Position numbers and translations under genes: made by a program
Virus record (IMG/VR): IMGVR_UViG_3300030090_000331
Coordinates: 1 to 28,165 of that record
Length of the DNA: 28,165 nucleotides
Strand: one strand, 5' to 3'
Source: a virus
The notes under the pieces: model-generated
Seen by the model: only the letters and a program-made list of their open reading frames with translations
What the model was told of the DNA's origin: nothing
Database searches by the model: none
Shown: positions 8,179-17,100 of the stretch, piece after piece
Position numbering within the stretch: the first letter of the stretch is position 1
Layout: each line of letters opens with the position of its first letter

Positions 8179-8792
8179 TGACATCAACATTAAAAGTAAG
8201 AAACATAGAGATGGGCGAGGGTGCTGCATCAGATAGTAAAATATTGTTTGATGGCAATGCTCAAGACTTTCACATAGGACTAGACGATAGTTCTGATAGC
8301 TTAACAATAGGTCTAGGCTCTGCATTAGGCACTACATCACACATGGTTATGGATGCTAATGGTCATATAACTAAACCATTACAATCAGCTTTTTTAGCAG
8401 TTCCTGCATCAGACCAAACCAGTATTGCAGTAGCTTCTGAAGAAACTGTTGTTTTTGGCACAGAGGTATTTGACCAAAATGGAGATTTTGCATCTAATAC
8501 ATTTACAGCACCAGTTACAGGAAGATACCAGTTAAATGTTGCAGTTAGATTGACGGATGTTGATAGTGCTTCTAACTATTATTATATTAGAATTGTTACA
8601 TCTAACAGAACATTTTATCAGATTTTTGACCCTGATTTTGGTCAAGATGCTGATTTTTGGACTTTAACTATAGCTGTTTTAGCAGACATGGATGCAAGTG
8701 ACACAGCACATGTAATATTTGCACAGCAAGGTGGAACACAGCAAACAGATGTTCAACAAGCTTCTAGTTTTTCTGGTTATCTAGTCTGCTAA
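8178..8792 (+). CDS. C1q/TNF-like fibre tip protein
   Basis: This encodes 204 residues, starting in the upstream stop (TAATG). The N-terminal ~65 residues are a fibre-like region (SKILFDGNAQDFHIGLDDSS; SHMVMDANGHITKP). The C-terminal ~135 residues match the C1q/TNF jelly roll: 'QSAFLAVPASDQ', then 'FDQNGDFASNTFTAPVTGRY' and 'QLNVAVRL', closing with 'SSFSGYLVC'. The F-x-A-P-x-x-G-x-Y pattern and the terminal F-S-G-Y-L are the C1q hallmarks. C1q domains trimerise and often form ligand-binding tips on fibres. The final residue is a free Cys. It is the last fibre gene of the cassette. Confidence 0.75.
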   Translation: MTSTLKVRNIEMGEGAASDSKILFDGNAQDFHIGLDDSSDSLTIGLGSALGTTSHMVMDANGHITKPLQSAFLAVPASDQTSIAVASEETVVFGTEVFDQNGDFASNTFTAPVTGRYQLNVAVRLTDVDSASNYYYIRIVTSNRTFYQIFDPDFGQDADFWTLTIAVLADMDASDTAHVIFAQQGGTQQTDVQQASSFSGYLVC

Positions 8793-8831
8793 TAAGCCAA
8801 TGCGAAATAACATATCTTAAAGGAGGTAACA

Positions 8832-9125
8832 ATGGCAAATCACACTAAATCAGTAGTCTTAACAGACTTACAACAACAAATACTTTCTAACGACTTGTAC
8901 AATGGTTCAGACAACGCAGGTTTGGACGCATGGATACAAGCTGCAGTAGATGGTAAAATAAACAACTGTTGGAAGAGGATGCAACGAGAGTGGACAGATA
9001 AGTTAATGAACGACAGTTCTTTTACTGACCCAATCCCAAGCAACCAAGCTGACTTTGTTAAATTAGTTCTTGCACGAAGTGACTACAAGAACCGTAAAGC
9101 AAGAGATGACGCAAGTAAACTATAG
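8832..9125 (+). CDS. Uncharacterised small protein
   Basis: This encodes 97 residues behind the strongest ribosome-binding site of the area (AAAGGAGGT at 8819-8827). The protein is polar and mostly helical, with 'LTDLQQQILSNDLYNG', 'LDAWIQAAVDGKINNCWKRM', and a C-terminal 'FVKLVLARSDYKNRKARDD'. No membrane segment or enzyme motif is seen. It opens the small-gene block between the fibre cassette and the internal protein genes and is probably made at high level. I do not recognise a family. Confidence 0.6.
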   Translation: MANHTKSVVLTDLQQQILSNDLYNGSDNAGLDAWIQAAVDGKINNCWKRMQREWTDKLMNDSSFTDPIPSNQADFVKLVLARSDYKNRKARDDASKL

Positions 9126-9127
9126 TA

Positions 9128-9622
9128 ATGTTCGATCCCATCACTATATCTGCTAGTCTTGGAATCGCAAGTCAGGCTTTCAGTAACATCAAGCGTATGT
9201 TTCAGGCAGGACGAGACTTGGAAGCCATGTCACAGGACTTGTCAAGATGGATGGGAGCAGTCAGTGATGTAGACAACGCACACAAGTCAGCCAAGAATCC
9301 TTCAATGCTACGTAAGGTTTTTAGTGGTGGCAGTATAGAGCAAGAAGCTATCGAAGCATATACTGCTAAGAGAAAGCTAGAAGAACAACGCTATGAACTA
9401 AAGCAGTTTTTGATGTTCACATATGGCAGTAAGTCATGGGACGATTTGCTTGCAATGGAAGGGCAGATACGCAAGAGAAGACAGAAAGAAGTATATGACA
9501 AACAAGTGTTTAGAGAAAAGGTTATAACATATGTCGCTTTGGCAGTGGTTCTTACTGTTGGTACTGGTGTTTTGGGTATGTTTGTATTTACCCTTATGGG
9601 GTTTGACAGAGGGTGGTGGTAA
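9128..9622 (+). CDS. Helical protein with C-terminal membrane anchor
   Basis: This encodes 164 residues starting 2 nt after the upstream stop. Residues about 1-30 have an amphipathic/hydrophobic start (ITISASLGIASQAFSNI), residues 30-130 are charged and helical with several Arg/Lys-rich segments (TAKRKLEEQRYELKQF, GQIRKRRQKEV), and residues about 134-158 are a clear transmembrane helix (VITYVALAVVLTVGTGVLGM). This is a tail-anchored topology with the body in the cytoplasm. The DNA for the anchor is shared in another frame with the start of the next gene (9531-9622). A role in lysis or membrane remodelling at infection is plausible; I cannot name a family. Confidence 0.65.
   Translation: MFDPITISASLGIASQAFSNIKRMFQAGRDLEAMSQDLSRWMGAVSDVDNAHKSAKNPSMLRKVFSGGSIEQEAIEAYTAKRKLEEQRYELKQFLMFTYGSKSWDDLLAMEGQIRKRRQKEVYDKQVFREKVITYVALAVVLTVGTGVLGMFVFTLMGFDRGWW
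9516..9521 (+). promoter_or_regulatory. Ribosome-binding site inside the upstream gene for the overlapping Cys-rich gene
   Basis: AAAAGG lies 9 nt before ATG 9531, within the coding sequence of the 9128 gene. It supports independent initiation of the second frame. Confidence 0.5.
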
Positions 9623-10025
9623 CGGTGGGTATCACACAAGAGATAAATGTGTACGTAAACAAGGTGGACAAGAGACTTTTGAATGGATTTGTGTAAACAA
9701 ACATGGTATAATACAGGTAGCACAATCCGATAATATTAAAAACTGTTACACCTGTTTTCTCAAGAAGTTCAGTGATTGGACTTGGGAGCAAGAAAAAAGA
9801 CTAGGCAAACGTGAAGACCCAAAGTATATCACATGCCGTAGATACAAAAGAAAGACAGCCAAGAACGGACAGCAAGTGTGCTTGTACAAGGGGGCAAATA
9901 ATACATATACGCTAGTGGTTGAAGGTCAGTGTCCAACAGAGTATCGTTGCAAATATGACCCACATGGATCTGAACCCAATATAGATAGTGTAGTAGATTC
10001 ACTGAATGATAGTTTTAAGAAATAA
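9531..10025 (+). CDS. Cys-rich exported protein overlapping the previous gene
   Basis: This encodes 164 residues and begins 92 nt before the end of the upstream gene, in a +1-shifted frame. ATG at 9531 has AAAAGG (9516-9521) 9 nt upstream; an in-frame stop lies at 9525-9527, and no other Met exists in the frame, so this start is nearly forced. Residues about 2-24 (MSLWQWFLLLVLVFWVCLYL) are a signal or anchor helix. The rest is basic and contains eight Cys (DKC, WIC, NCYTC, ITC, QVC, GQC, YRC), an even number that suggests disulphides in the periplasm. There is no lipobox before the anchor Cys. A spanin-like or outer-surface role is possible but not shown. Confidence 0.65.
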   Translation: MSLWQWFLLLVLVFWVCLYLPLWGLTEGGGNGGYHTRDKCVRKQGGQETFEWICVNKHGIIQVAQSDNIKNCYTCFLKKFSDWTWEQEKRLGKREDPKYITCRRYKRKTAKNGQQVCLYKGANNTYTLVVEGQCPTEYRCKYDPHGSEPNIDSVVDSLNDSFKK

Positions 10026-10027
10026 AT

Positions 10028-10264
10028 ATGGAAATAGACCCAGTAATATTTTGGAACGTAGTGTTAACACTTATCATAGCTCCTGCTGTATGGGCTTTTC
10101 GTAACATGATGGCTGAAATAAAACGTATAGATATACTGCTCAACAGAACACGAGAAGACTATGCATCACGAGCAGAAGTAAAAGATGAGATGCAACATGT
10201 AATGGAAGCACTACACAGACTAGAAGATAAACTAGATAGAGTATTAAGTAGAGAGAGCAGATGA
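10028..10264 (+). CDS. Small membrane-anchored coiled-coil protein (holin/spanin-like candidate)
   Basis: This encodes 78 residues. Residues about 5-24 form one transmembrane helix (PVIFWNVVLTLIIAPAVWAF). Residues 27-78 are a highly charged heptad-like helix ending in 'MEALHRLEDKLDRVLSRESR'. The N-terminal anchor plus coiled coil resembles inner-membrane spanins and single-helix pinholins, and also small structural membrane proteins seen in marine phages. It follows the Cys-rich gene by 2 nt and overlaps the next start (ATGA). Since no holin, lysin or other spanin is seen in the window, this is the best lysis-associated candidate, by topology only. Confidence 0.6.
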   Translation: MEIDPVIFWNVVLTLIIAPAVWAFRNMMAEIKRIDILLNRTREDYASRAEVKDEMQHVMEALHRLEDKLDRVLSRESR

Positions 10265-12156
10265 ATACATTTCAAGGATTTAAACCGTCAGGTATGGAAA
10301 AGATAGCCAACGCTATGGGCTTTCAAGGTAATATAAACGACTTTCAAAAGTTTTTAAATGATAACCCAGATCGTCAAGCTGAGATGATGCGTTATCAAAC
10401 TATGGCACGTAAGATGGTAGAAGGTGGTTATGTAAAGAAGATGCAAGAGGGTGGAGACACTACACCTGAAAAACCAAAGAAAACTACTATTACAGACGTA
10501 ACAGCTACACGAGTTACAGAACCTAAGTTACCCACAGGTGCTGTGGTAAATCCATATGGTGTACCTACAGATGATACTCAATTTATAGACCCAGATAAAT
10601 CTGCACTAGGCACTACACCTACAGGCACTGCTATGGGTGCAGGAACAGAAGACGCAGTAGCACCTGAAAAAACAGATGTTACTACAGTTGAAGCTACTAA
10701 AAAAGCAGATGAAGTAGATGCAGTTAATAAATCAATAGAGACAGCACAATCAGACCCTAATGATCCAAGAGCAAAGGTAACAGCACAAGCATCAACTAAA
10801 TCTATGGTGGGAGATTTAACAGCTGCCGAAGGTGTTGCTCACGTAATAGACAGTCCTGCAAAGAGAGAGTTAGATAGAAACGAGATAATAGAGCCAGTAG
10901 CTAATGCACAAAAAGCAGCTAAGTTTACAGAAGAAGTACAGGCAGCCACTGCTACACCATCAGAGAAAGCTACTGTAGCAGGACAGATGAAGACCCTTAC
11001 AGAGGGTTTTGATGCTACCAATCCACCACCTTGGGCTGCAGGAGCTTTACGAGGTGTTATGGCTCAAATGCAAGCCAGAGGTATGGGAGCATCTAGCATA
11101 GCAGGACAAGCTATGGTACAGGCAGCCTTAGAATCTGCACTGCCTATTGCATCAGCCGATGCAAAAACACAAGCATCCTTTGAAGCACAAAATTTATCCA
11201 ACAGACAGCAACGTGCTATGCTTGCTGCTCAACAACGTGCTACATTTATAGGTCAGGAGTTTGATCAGGCATTTCAAGCCAAGGTTATGAATGCTGCAAA
11301 AGTTAGTGACATAGCCAACATGAACTTTAATGCAGAGCAACAGATTATACTAGAGAATAGTAGGGCTGTAAATACTATGAACCTAGCTAATCTTAGCAAC
11401 AGACAAGCTCTAGTAATGGCAGAAGCAAGTGCATTAGCCAACTTAGATATAGCTAATTTAAATAATAGACAACAAGCACAGGTCATGAACGCACAAAGCT
11501 TTTTGCAGTTAGAAATGGCTAATCTATCTAATAAACAACAAACAGAATTGTTTAAGGCTCAAGCAATGCAAACTGCTCTGTTTAATGATCAAGCTGCAGA
11601 AAATGCCGCAAAACAATTCAATGCAACTAGTCAGAATCAGTTAGATCAGTTTTTTGCAAATCTTAAAACACAAGTGTCACAGTTTAATGCTGCCCAACAA
11701 AATGCTCACAATCAATTTAATGCAGGTGAAGCAAATTCAATGGAAAAGTTTAACCAAGAAATGCAGAACCAACGTGACCAGTTTAACTCAAAGAACAGAC
11801 TTATAATAGATCAGAACAATGCACAGTGGAGAAGAGAGATAGCTACTGCTGATACTACAGCTATTAACAGAGCTAATGAACTCAATGCTACTGCGTTACT
11901 CAATATGTCAAACAGTGCATACAATAACTTATGGAACTATTACAATGACGTTATGGAAATGTCATGGGAAAGTTCTGAGAATGAAAGACAAAGAATTGTG
12001 CAGATGGCAATAGCACAGCTACAATCTGAGACATCTAAGGAGTTAACAGAGATGAAAGCAGATTATGATAGTGCTGTAGGTTTTGGTAGTCTAATAGGTA
12101 CATTCCTGACTGCAGGAGCAGACAGTATATTAGGAAAGATGTTTAAATTTTCATGA
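10261..12156 (+). CDS. Internal/ejection protein with 11- and 22-residue helical repeats
   Basis: This encodes 631 residues. The N-terminal ~60 residues (GMEKIANAMGFQGNINDF ... YVKKMQEGGD) resemble the starts of several marine phage virion proteins. Residues about 65-250 are low-complexity, rich in Thr, Ala, Pro and Asp. Residues 311-440 carry N-L-x-N-R/K-Q cores spaced by exactly 22 residues (311, 377 = 311+66, 399, 421). Residues 453-510 have Phe every 11 residues (453, 464, 475, 486, 497, 508). A hydrophobic C-terminus 'VGFGSLIGTFLTAGADSI' ends the chain. Position before other internal protein genes fits a DNA-ejection protein assembled in the capsid core; that role is inferred. Confidence 0.6.
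   Translation: MNTFQGFKPSGMEKIANAMGFQGNINDFQKFLNDNPDRQAEMMRYQTMARKMVEGGYVKKMQEGGDTTPEKPKKTTITDVTATRVTEPKLPTGAVVNPYGVPTDDTQFIDPDKSALGTTPTGTAMGAGTEDAVAPEKTDVTTVEATKKADEVDAVNKSIETAQSDPNDPRAKVTAQASTKSMVGDLTAAEGVAHVIDSPAKRELDRNEIIEPVANAQKAAKFTEEVQAATATPSEKATVAGQMKTLTEGFDATNPPPWAAGALRGVMAQMQARGMGASSIAGQAMVQAALESALPIASADAKTQASFEAQNLSNRQQRAMLAAQQRATFIGQEFDQAFQAKVMNAAKVSDIANMNFNAEQQIILENSRAVNTMNLANLSNRQALVMAEASALANLDIANLNNRQQAQVMNAQSFLQLEMANLSNKQQTELFKAQAMQTALFNDQAAENAAKQFNATSQNQLDQFFANLKTQVSQFNAAQQNAHNQFNAGEANSMEKFNQEMQNQRDQFNSKNRLIIDQNNAQWRREIATADTTAINRANELNATALLNMSNSAYNNLWNYYNDVMEMSWESSENERQRIVQMAIAQLQSETSKELTEMKADYDSAVGFGSLIGTFLTAGADSILGKMFKFS
11191..11790 (+). repeat. Hendecad repeat region encoding a long regular helix
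   Basis: In codons of the 10261 gene, N-L-x-N-R/K-Q cores begin at 11191, 11389, 11455 and 11521, giving gaps of 198, 66 and 66 nt (multiples of 22 codons). The run of Phe codons at residues 453-508 is spaced by 33 nt. Both periods are multiples of 11 residues, the signature of a hendecad (right-handed or straight) helical bundle. The copies are diverged in DNA, so this is a structural repeat, not a recent expansion. Confidence 0.85.
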
Positions 12157-12377
12157 GCAGATATAGTCCAACAAACCCTGCCGTAGATGCTTGCTTAAAT
12201 TTAGAAGCAATAATCAATAGGCAAAAACCTATGGAGCTAGAGTCAAAAGCTACCAGAGGATTAGTTAGTAAACAAACACCAACAGCACCTGAAGCTAAAC
12301 AAGACGTGATGGACAAAGTTGCGTCTTATGTACAGGCTATTAGAAGAATAAGAGAAAAGTATAAGCAAGATGGCTGA
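12153..12377 (+). CDS. Small uncharacterised protein
   Basis: This encodes 74 residues. It begins in the stop of the upstream gene (ATGA) and overlaps the next by 8 nt, so translation is coupled to both. The protein is hydrophilic, helical at both ends, and basic at the C-terminus (YVQAIRRIREKYKQDG). No motif or membrane segment is seen. It belongs to the run of internal-protein genes and could be a small virion or scaffold component, by neighbourhood only. Confidence 0.5.
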   Translation: MSRYSPTNPAVDACLNLEAIINRQKPMELESKATRGLVSKQTPTAPEAKQDVMDKVASYVQAIRRIREKYKQDG

Positions 12378-12876
12378 TGATAGACAAATACAAATGGATT
12401 CCCCTATTCCGGGAATGGGAATGACTGCACCTTTAGGTGGTAGACCTTGGCAACAACCACCACAGATGGCTACAGTAGAACAAGCTATGGAATATTATGT
12501 GCAAAAGCTAGAAGATCCAGACTTTGTACCAGAGCTACTAACCGTTATAGAATTAGGTGTGCCACTGACAACACTTGCCAACACTATGCAACTGGCATCT
12601 GTTATGGAGGGTAAGCACAGTATTGATGTGGGTATGCTCGTAATACCTATACTGGTAGAACTTATGTCCAACATGGCTGAAGCTAATCAAGTGCCATTCA
12701 AGAGTGGCATGGAGAGAGAAGAAACTGGAGAGATTAGCCCTGCAACTATAGCACTAGCTAGAAAACAGGGTAAACTAAAACCAATGAAAGGGGCAGAAGA
12801 ACCTGCTCCACAACCACAGCCAGAACAACCACCAGAACAGCCACCAATGGGTTTGATGACAAGAAGGGAACAGTAG
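12370..12876 (+). CDS. Pro-rich virion-associated protein
   Basis: This encodes 168 residues. A Gly/Pro/Met-rich N-terminus (SPIPGMGMTAPLGGRPWQQP) is followed by a helical core (residues about 32-115; hydrophobic segments 'PELLTVIELGVPLTTLANTM' and 'DVGMLVIPILVELMSNMAEA'). The C-terminal tail is Pro/Gln/Glu-rich (APQPQPEQPPEQPP). The core hydrophobic stretches are too punctuated by charge to call firm transmembrane helices. Similar architecture occurs in small proteins next to internal virion genes in marine podoviruses (from memory). Overlap with the previous gene and a 1 nt gap to the next place it in the same unit. Function unknown. Confidence 0.5.
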   Translation: MADDRQIQMDSPIPGMGMTAPLGGRPWQQPPQMATVEQAMEYYVQKLEDPDFVPELLTVIELGVPLTTLANTMQLASVMEGKHSIDVGMLVIPILVELMSNMAEANQVPFKSGMEREETGEISPATIALARKQGKLKPMKGAEEPAPQPQPEQPPEQPPMGLMTRREQ

Positions 12877-12877
12877 G

Positions 12878-14113
12878 ATGAAGTTTTTAACAGCGTTAGG
12901 ATTAGCTGCAGGTGGTGCATCTAAGACCATACAAGAGGGTCTAGATAGAGAGCAGAGAGAAAGAGACAGAGCAGCCAGATCTGCAGAAGCTGCAGCAGGT
13001 AGACAGCATCAGACAGATCTACTGTATAAAAGAAGAAGATTTGATCAGTTAGATAAACTTGTAGAAGTGCAAGAAGCTTTATCAGCTTTAGGTCTAGATG
13101 AAAATCAAATAGCTGCAAACTTAAGTGGTGGCATGGCTAATGTAGAAAGGCTACAAAACCTTAAACAAATTTCTGCTGATAACAATATAGACTTCCCCTC
13201 TGCATTAAATGTTACCTTTGGGGAAAACTTTAACCCAGAGGATATACAGGGTGGTGCTGTAAACTTTGTTCAGAGTAACTTATTGGATGCAAGACTAGAG
13301 GGCAAGGTATATAAGAATCCATACAGAACAGAAGTATCTGATCAACTTAAAGCACTAGAATCTATAGGTGATCCTGTAGGATTTAGGAAGCAAATAGAAA
13401 ATCAATATAACACAATATACCGTCTTGAACAACTAATAGATAGGGGTACAAATGTAGAACAAAATCAAAAGTTAGTTAATCAGAAAAGAGATTTAATTAA
13501 AGAGCTAACAAATAAGTATGTTGAGATGGAAAAGACGGTAGCCACAGATAATAAAGGTTTGTTAGCATCAGGATATATGTCTCTAGCACTACGTAAAGTA
13601 AAAGATGCTAAGAAAGGTGCATTTGGAGAGCTTATAGAAACATCTGCTCTGGGAGCAGTTACTAAAAAATTTACAGGTAATTATGGCAGAGCATTTGAAG
13701 CATATCTAACAAGTATAGAAAGCATAAAAAATGAAATACAGGCATATAATCCTAAAAATCCAAATGCAATTAGTGGTGGAAGTGCAGCCTTTATGAATGA
13801 ACTAACTGTGAATGCTAATACACAGTTAATAAATGAGTATAATTTAGAATATCTTGACAGACTAAGAAAAGGTGCAGAAAGAGATCGTGACATTAAAAAT
13901 ACGTTCAAGCCAAAATTAATAAGTTTATCAGCCCCAATGTCTGATGCTGAGAAAAGATTATTAAAATCAGGAGATGTTGTAAAACACATAGTTAATGGTC
14001 AGCCTAAGTATGAAATATTTAGAGGTTTTGCAGAGCCTACTCAGGCAAATCCTACAGGTATACAATTATTCCTTCCTCAGGATATATTAAACACTTATAA
14101 TCCACAACAATGA
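12878..14113 (+). CDS. Internal virion protein candidate
   Basis: This encodes 411 residues, starting 1 nt after the upstream stop. The N-terminus has a short hydrophobic start (MKFLTALGLAAGGASK) and then a strongly charged helix (residues about 20-60; LDREQRERDRAARSAEAAAG). The rest is helical with coiled-coil potential and hydrophobic patches, and a compact C-terminal domain ends near 'IQLFLPQDILNTYNPQQ'. It overlaps the start of the giant gene by 4 nt. In podoviruses the proteins made just before the giant ejection protein commonly form an ejection complex with it; that is the inference here. No enzymatic motif is seen. Confidence 0.5.
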   Translation: MKFLTALGLAAGGASKTIQEGLDREQRERDRAARSAEAAAGRQHQTDLLYKRRRFDQLDKLVEVQEALSALGLDENQIAANLSGGMANVERLQNLKQISADNNIDFPSALNVTFGENFNPEDIQGGAVNFVQSNLLDARLEGKVYKNPYRTEVSDQLKALESIGDPVGFRKQIENQYNTIYRLEQLIDRGTNVEQNQKLVNQKRDLIKELTNKYVEMEKTVATDNKGLLASGYMSLALRKVKDAKKGAFGELIETSALGAVTKKFTGNYGRAFEAYLTSIESIKNEIQAYNPKNPNAISGGSAAFMNELTVNANTQLINEYNLEYLDRLRKGAERDRDIKNTFKPKLISLSAPMSDAEKRLLKSGDVVKHIVNGQPKYEIFRGFAEPTQANPTGIQLFLPQDILNTYNPQQ

Positions 14114-17100
14114 ACCCACAACAACAACAACAAAATGATGACTACATAGCGAGTATGCTAAGTGGTGGTGTCTCTCAGTCACAGGACTCAGAGCAACAAC
14201 CTGCACCACCTATGCAATCACAGCCTAGAAAAAGTCAAAGTAATGATGATTACATAGCTAGTATACTAGAAGGAGAGTCTACTGGAAATGAACTCAATGA
14301 CATAAATATAACTCCACAAGACACTATGGGTGTTCATGCTGAAATAGATCCTACAAAAACTACAACAGAACAGAAGACAGAACTTGCTCCTGAAGGTGAG
14401 AAGTGGGGCTTTGGAGATTATGCAGAAGATATAGCAAAGGGTTTAATAAGAGGTATACCTAGTGCCATAGCTGAAGTGACTGAGACTATTGCCGACATAG
14501 ATGAGTGGAGTAAACAATATACAGGCACATTAATTTCTAAAGACTTAGGTAAAAAAGGTTTTGGCTTTGAGGATCTATTTCAAATACCAGACTATGTATC
14601 TGGTGAAGAGTATTTAAAACTAAAAGAACAATATGGTGAGGAATTTAGAAATTCAACTATGTTATATATGTTCTCAAATAAAATTGATCAAGTTAGAGAT
14701 AAACTTATTACAGATATAGGCGAATTTACAGGCTTAGAAGGGTTTCAAACAGCAGAAACTGAATCAGTTATTGGTGGAATTGGAGAGGGTGGAGTACAGT
14801 TTGCAACAGGGTTTGGAATTACAGGCAAACTAACAAAACTAGGTGGCTATGGATATAAAAATTTATTTCTAAAAGAAGCTATAGTTGGTGCAGCATTCTT
14901 TGATCCAGAGGAAGCACTGCTGACAGACTTAGGTGTGTCATTTTTAGATGGTGTACTTGGCACTAACATGGCAGAATACATAGCAAGACAAGAAGATGAC
15001 AGCGTATTTGTAAAAAGATTAAAAGGTGCAGGAGAGGGTGTATTATTTGGAGTCCCATTAACCTACGCAGGGGACAAGATAGCCAAAGTATTTAAGGGAA
15101 TTAAAGATAAGAAGATAGCTATAGAAGATGCTAAACTAGAGCAGAAGAAGACAGGCAAAGTATCTGACGAAACTATGGAACGCATAGATGCTAATGGCAA
15201 AATAATAGCAGAGGATGCAGCAGAAGTTGAAGAGATAATAGCTAATGCAAAACCTAACAAAAAAACTATAAAAAAAGCAAAGAAGATTAGTGACAATGTG
15301 CAGAAGATAAAGGCAAAGCAGACAGAGGTAAAGCAAAAGAAAATAGAAGCAAACAAAAAGGTTGTGAAGTCAGAGGTAAAGATACACAACGAACTGGTAG
15401 AAGAGTTTGAAGATAATTTAGGCATAAACAAAGACTTTATCAGGGGAGATAGTGGGTATATAACAATAACCACAGTCAAAGGTGGCAAGAGAATACTAGA
15501 CCCAACAAAGTTAGAAGCTGCCAAGAATTTATCTGTACAAAAGATAGATGAAGTTGACACTGCAAACAGTAAGTTAGCAACCAGACAAGACCCAAGGATG
15601 CCACAGAGTGTATATATAGAAAAGGGTGTAGAGGACAAGTATGATATAAGCGAATTGTTTGACAGAGTTTTAAAGGTTGAAAATATTGAAGCTCTCACAG
15701 TCGTAGCTAAAGAACTAAGAGATGCCAATCCTAGTATGTGGAAAGACAAAAAGAAGATAACTATCAGAGATCAGAAAACTGGTAAGAAGAAAAGAGTCAC
15801 AGTAAAAAAATCAGTTATGGAAAACATATTTGACTCTGTCACTAGAGGAGACTTGACACTTCGTGCAAATCATCCTCTGTGGGATGCACTAGATAAGGCA
15901 GGTATGTCTTTTGAAGACTTTACTCTTATGCACCTAGGCTCTGCAAGTCAGGCAGGTAAGATACTAAATAAGTATTCACAGTTAGCCAAGAGAGTAAAGC
16001 CCAAGAGCCAGAAGCAACAAGATGAATTAGATGAAATGTTAAAGAATCAGAACAGAACTGCTCAGTGGTTTAGAAGAGTAGAGAATGTAAGACGTGGTCT
16101 TCTTGTATCTCAGATAGCAACTGCTGCCAGAAACTTAGAGTCAGGTCTGCTCCGTACTCCTATAGAAGCATTAAATAATATAGTAGAAACAGCTACTATG
16201 GATATAGCCAATGGCAATTTCTTTAGTGGTAAGAATAGATTAATAAAGAAAACTACATGGACTGATAGCTTTGCAGGTATGCGATACATATTTGCTGACA
16301 GAAAGACAGCAAAAGAATTTACAGATATTTTATTAGGTGATCCTGATAATCCTGATCTGATAGCCCACCCAAAGCTACAGGATTTTTCTGACAGAATGTT
16401 TAACACAATCAACGAGATACAATTAGCCACAGGTAGAGGTAGTGACACTACATTTGACAAACTTATGTCAAAGGCAGAAGATTTTACACAGTTACTTAAC
16501 AAACCAAATCGTTGGCAAGACTTTATGCTAAGACGTGGTATATTTATGGGTGAAGCACAACGTCTGTTCAGAGATAAGTGGGACATAGATCTAATAGAGG
16601 TACTAAACAGTGGCAGACTAGATGATTTAATGAATGATGCTAGAGATCTTAATCCTACTTTCAAGGTGGTGGATGGCAAAGATCAATTAGGAACAACAGC
16701 AACAGAGATATTTGCAGAAGCTACTGAAAGAGCCTTAGATTTAACTTATGCTAACCCACCTGAGTCACCATTTGGTAAGGCTTTTGCCAACTTCATAACA
16801 AAAAACAATCTTACAGTAATCATACCGTTCCCTAGATTTATGGCAAAGAGTATGGAACTTATGGCTGAGAACTCTGTGGGTGCTTTCCTGCCTTGGACAA
16901 GAAGAATATATGGTCTTACAGGATATGGAGCAAAGAGACTTGGAGATAAGTTCACTCCAAGAGAGCATCGCATGATAGCACGTAATGCAACAGGTGCATT
17001 GGGTGTTATGGCTGCATCAATGATGTTACGAGAGACTGACCAACAGGGAGAGGACTATAAACTTGTACCTGTAGGTGACGGCACAGTTCTGGATGTAACA

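Noticed and set aside
9531-9622. Programmed frameshift joining the 9128 and 9531 genes
   Set aside because: No slippery heptamer was seen, the second frame has its own ATG and ribosome-binding site, and a stop at 9525-9527 precedes it. Separate genes with overlap are the simpler reading.
15063-15749. 228-residue minus-strand open frame
   Set aside because: It is antisense to the Lys/Glu-rich part of the giant protein gene; its Ser/Leu/Phe-rich composition is what the complement of AAR/GAR codons produces, and it has no coupled neighbours on that strand.
16110-16679. 189-residue minus-strand open frame
   Set aside because: It lies wholly antisense inside the giant protein gene, has no recognisable motif and no operon context.
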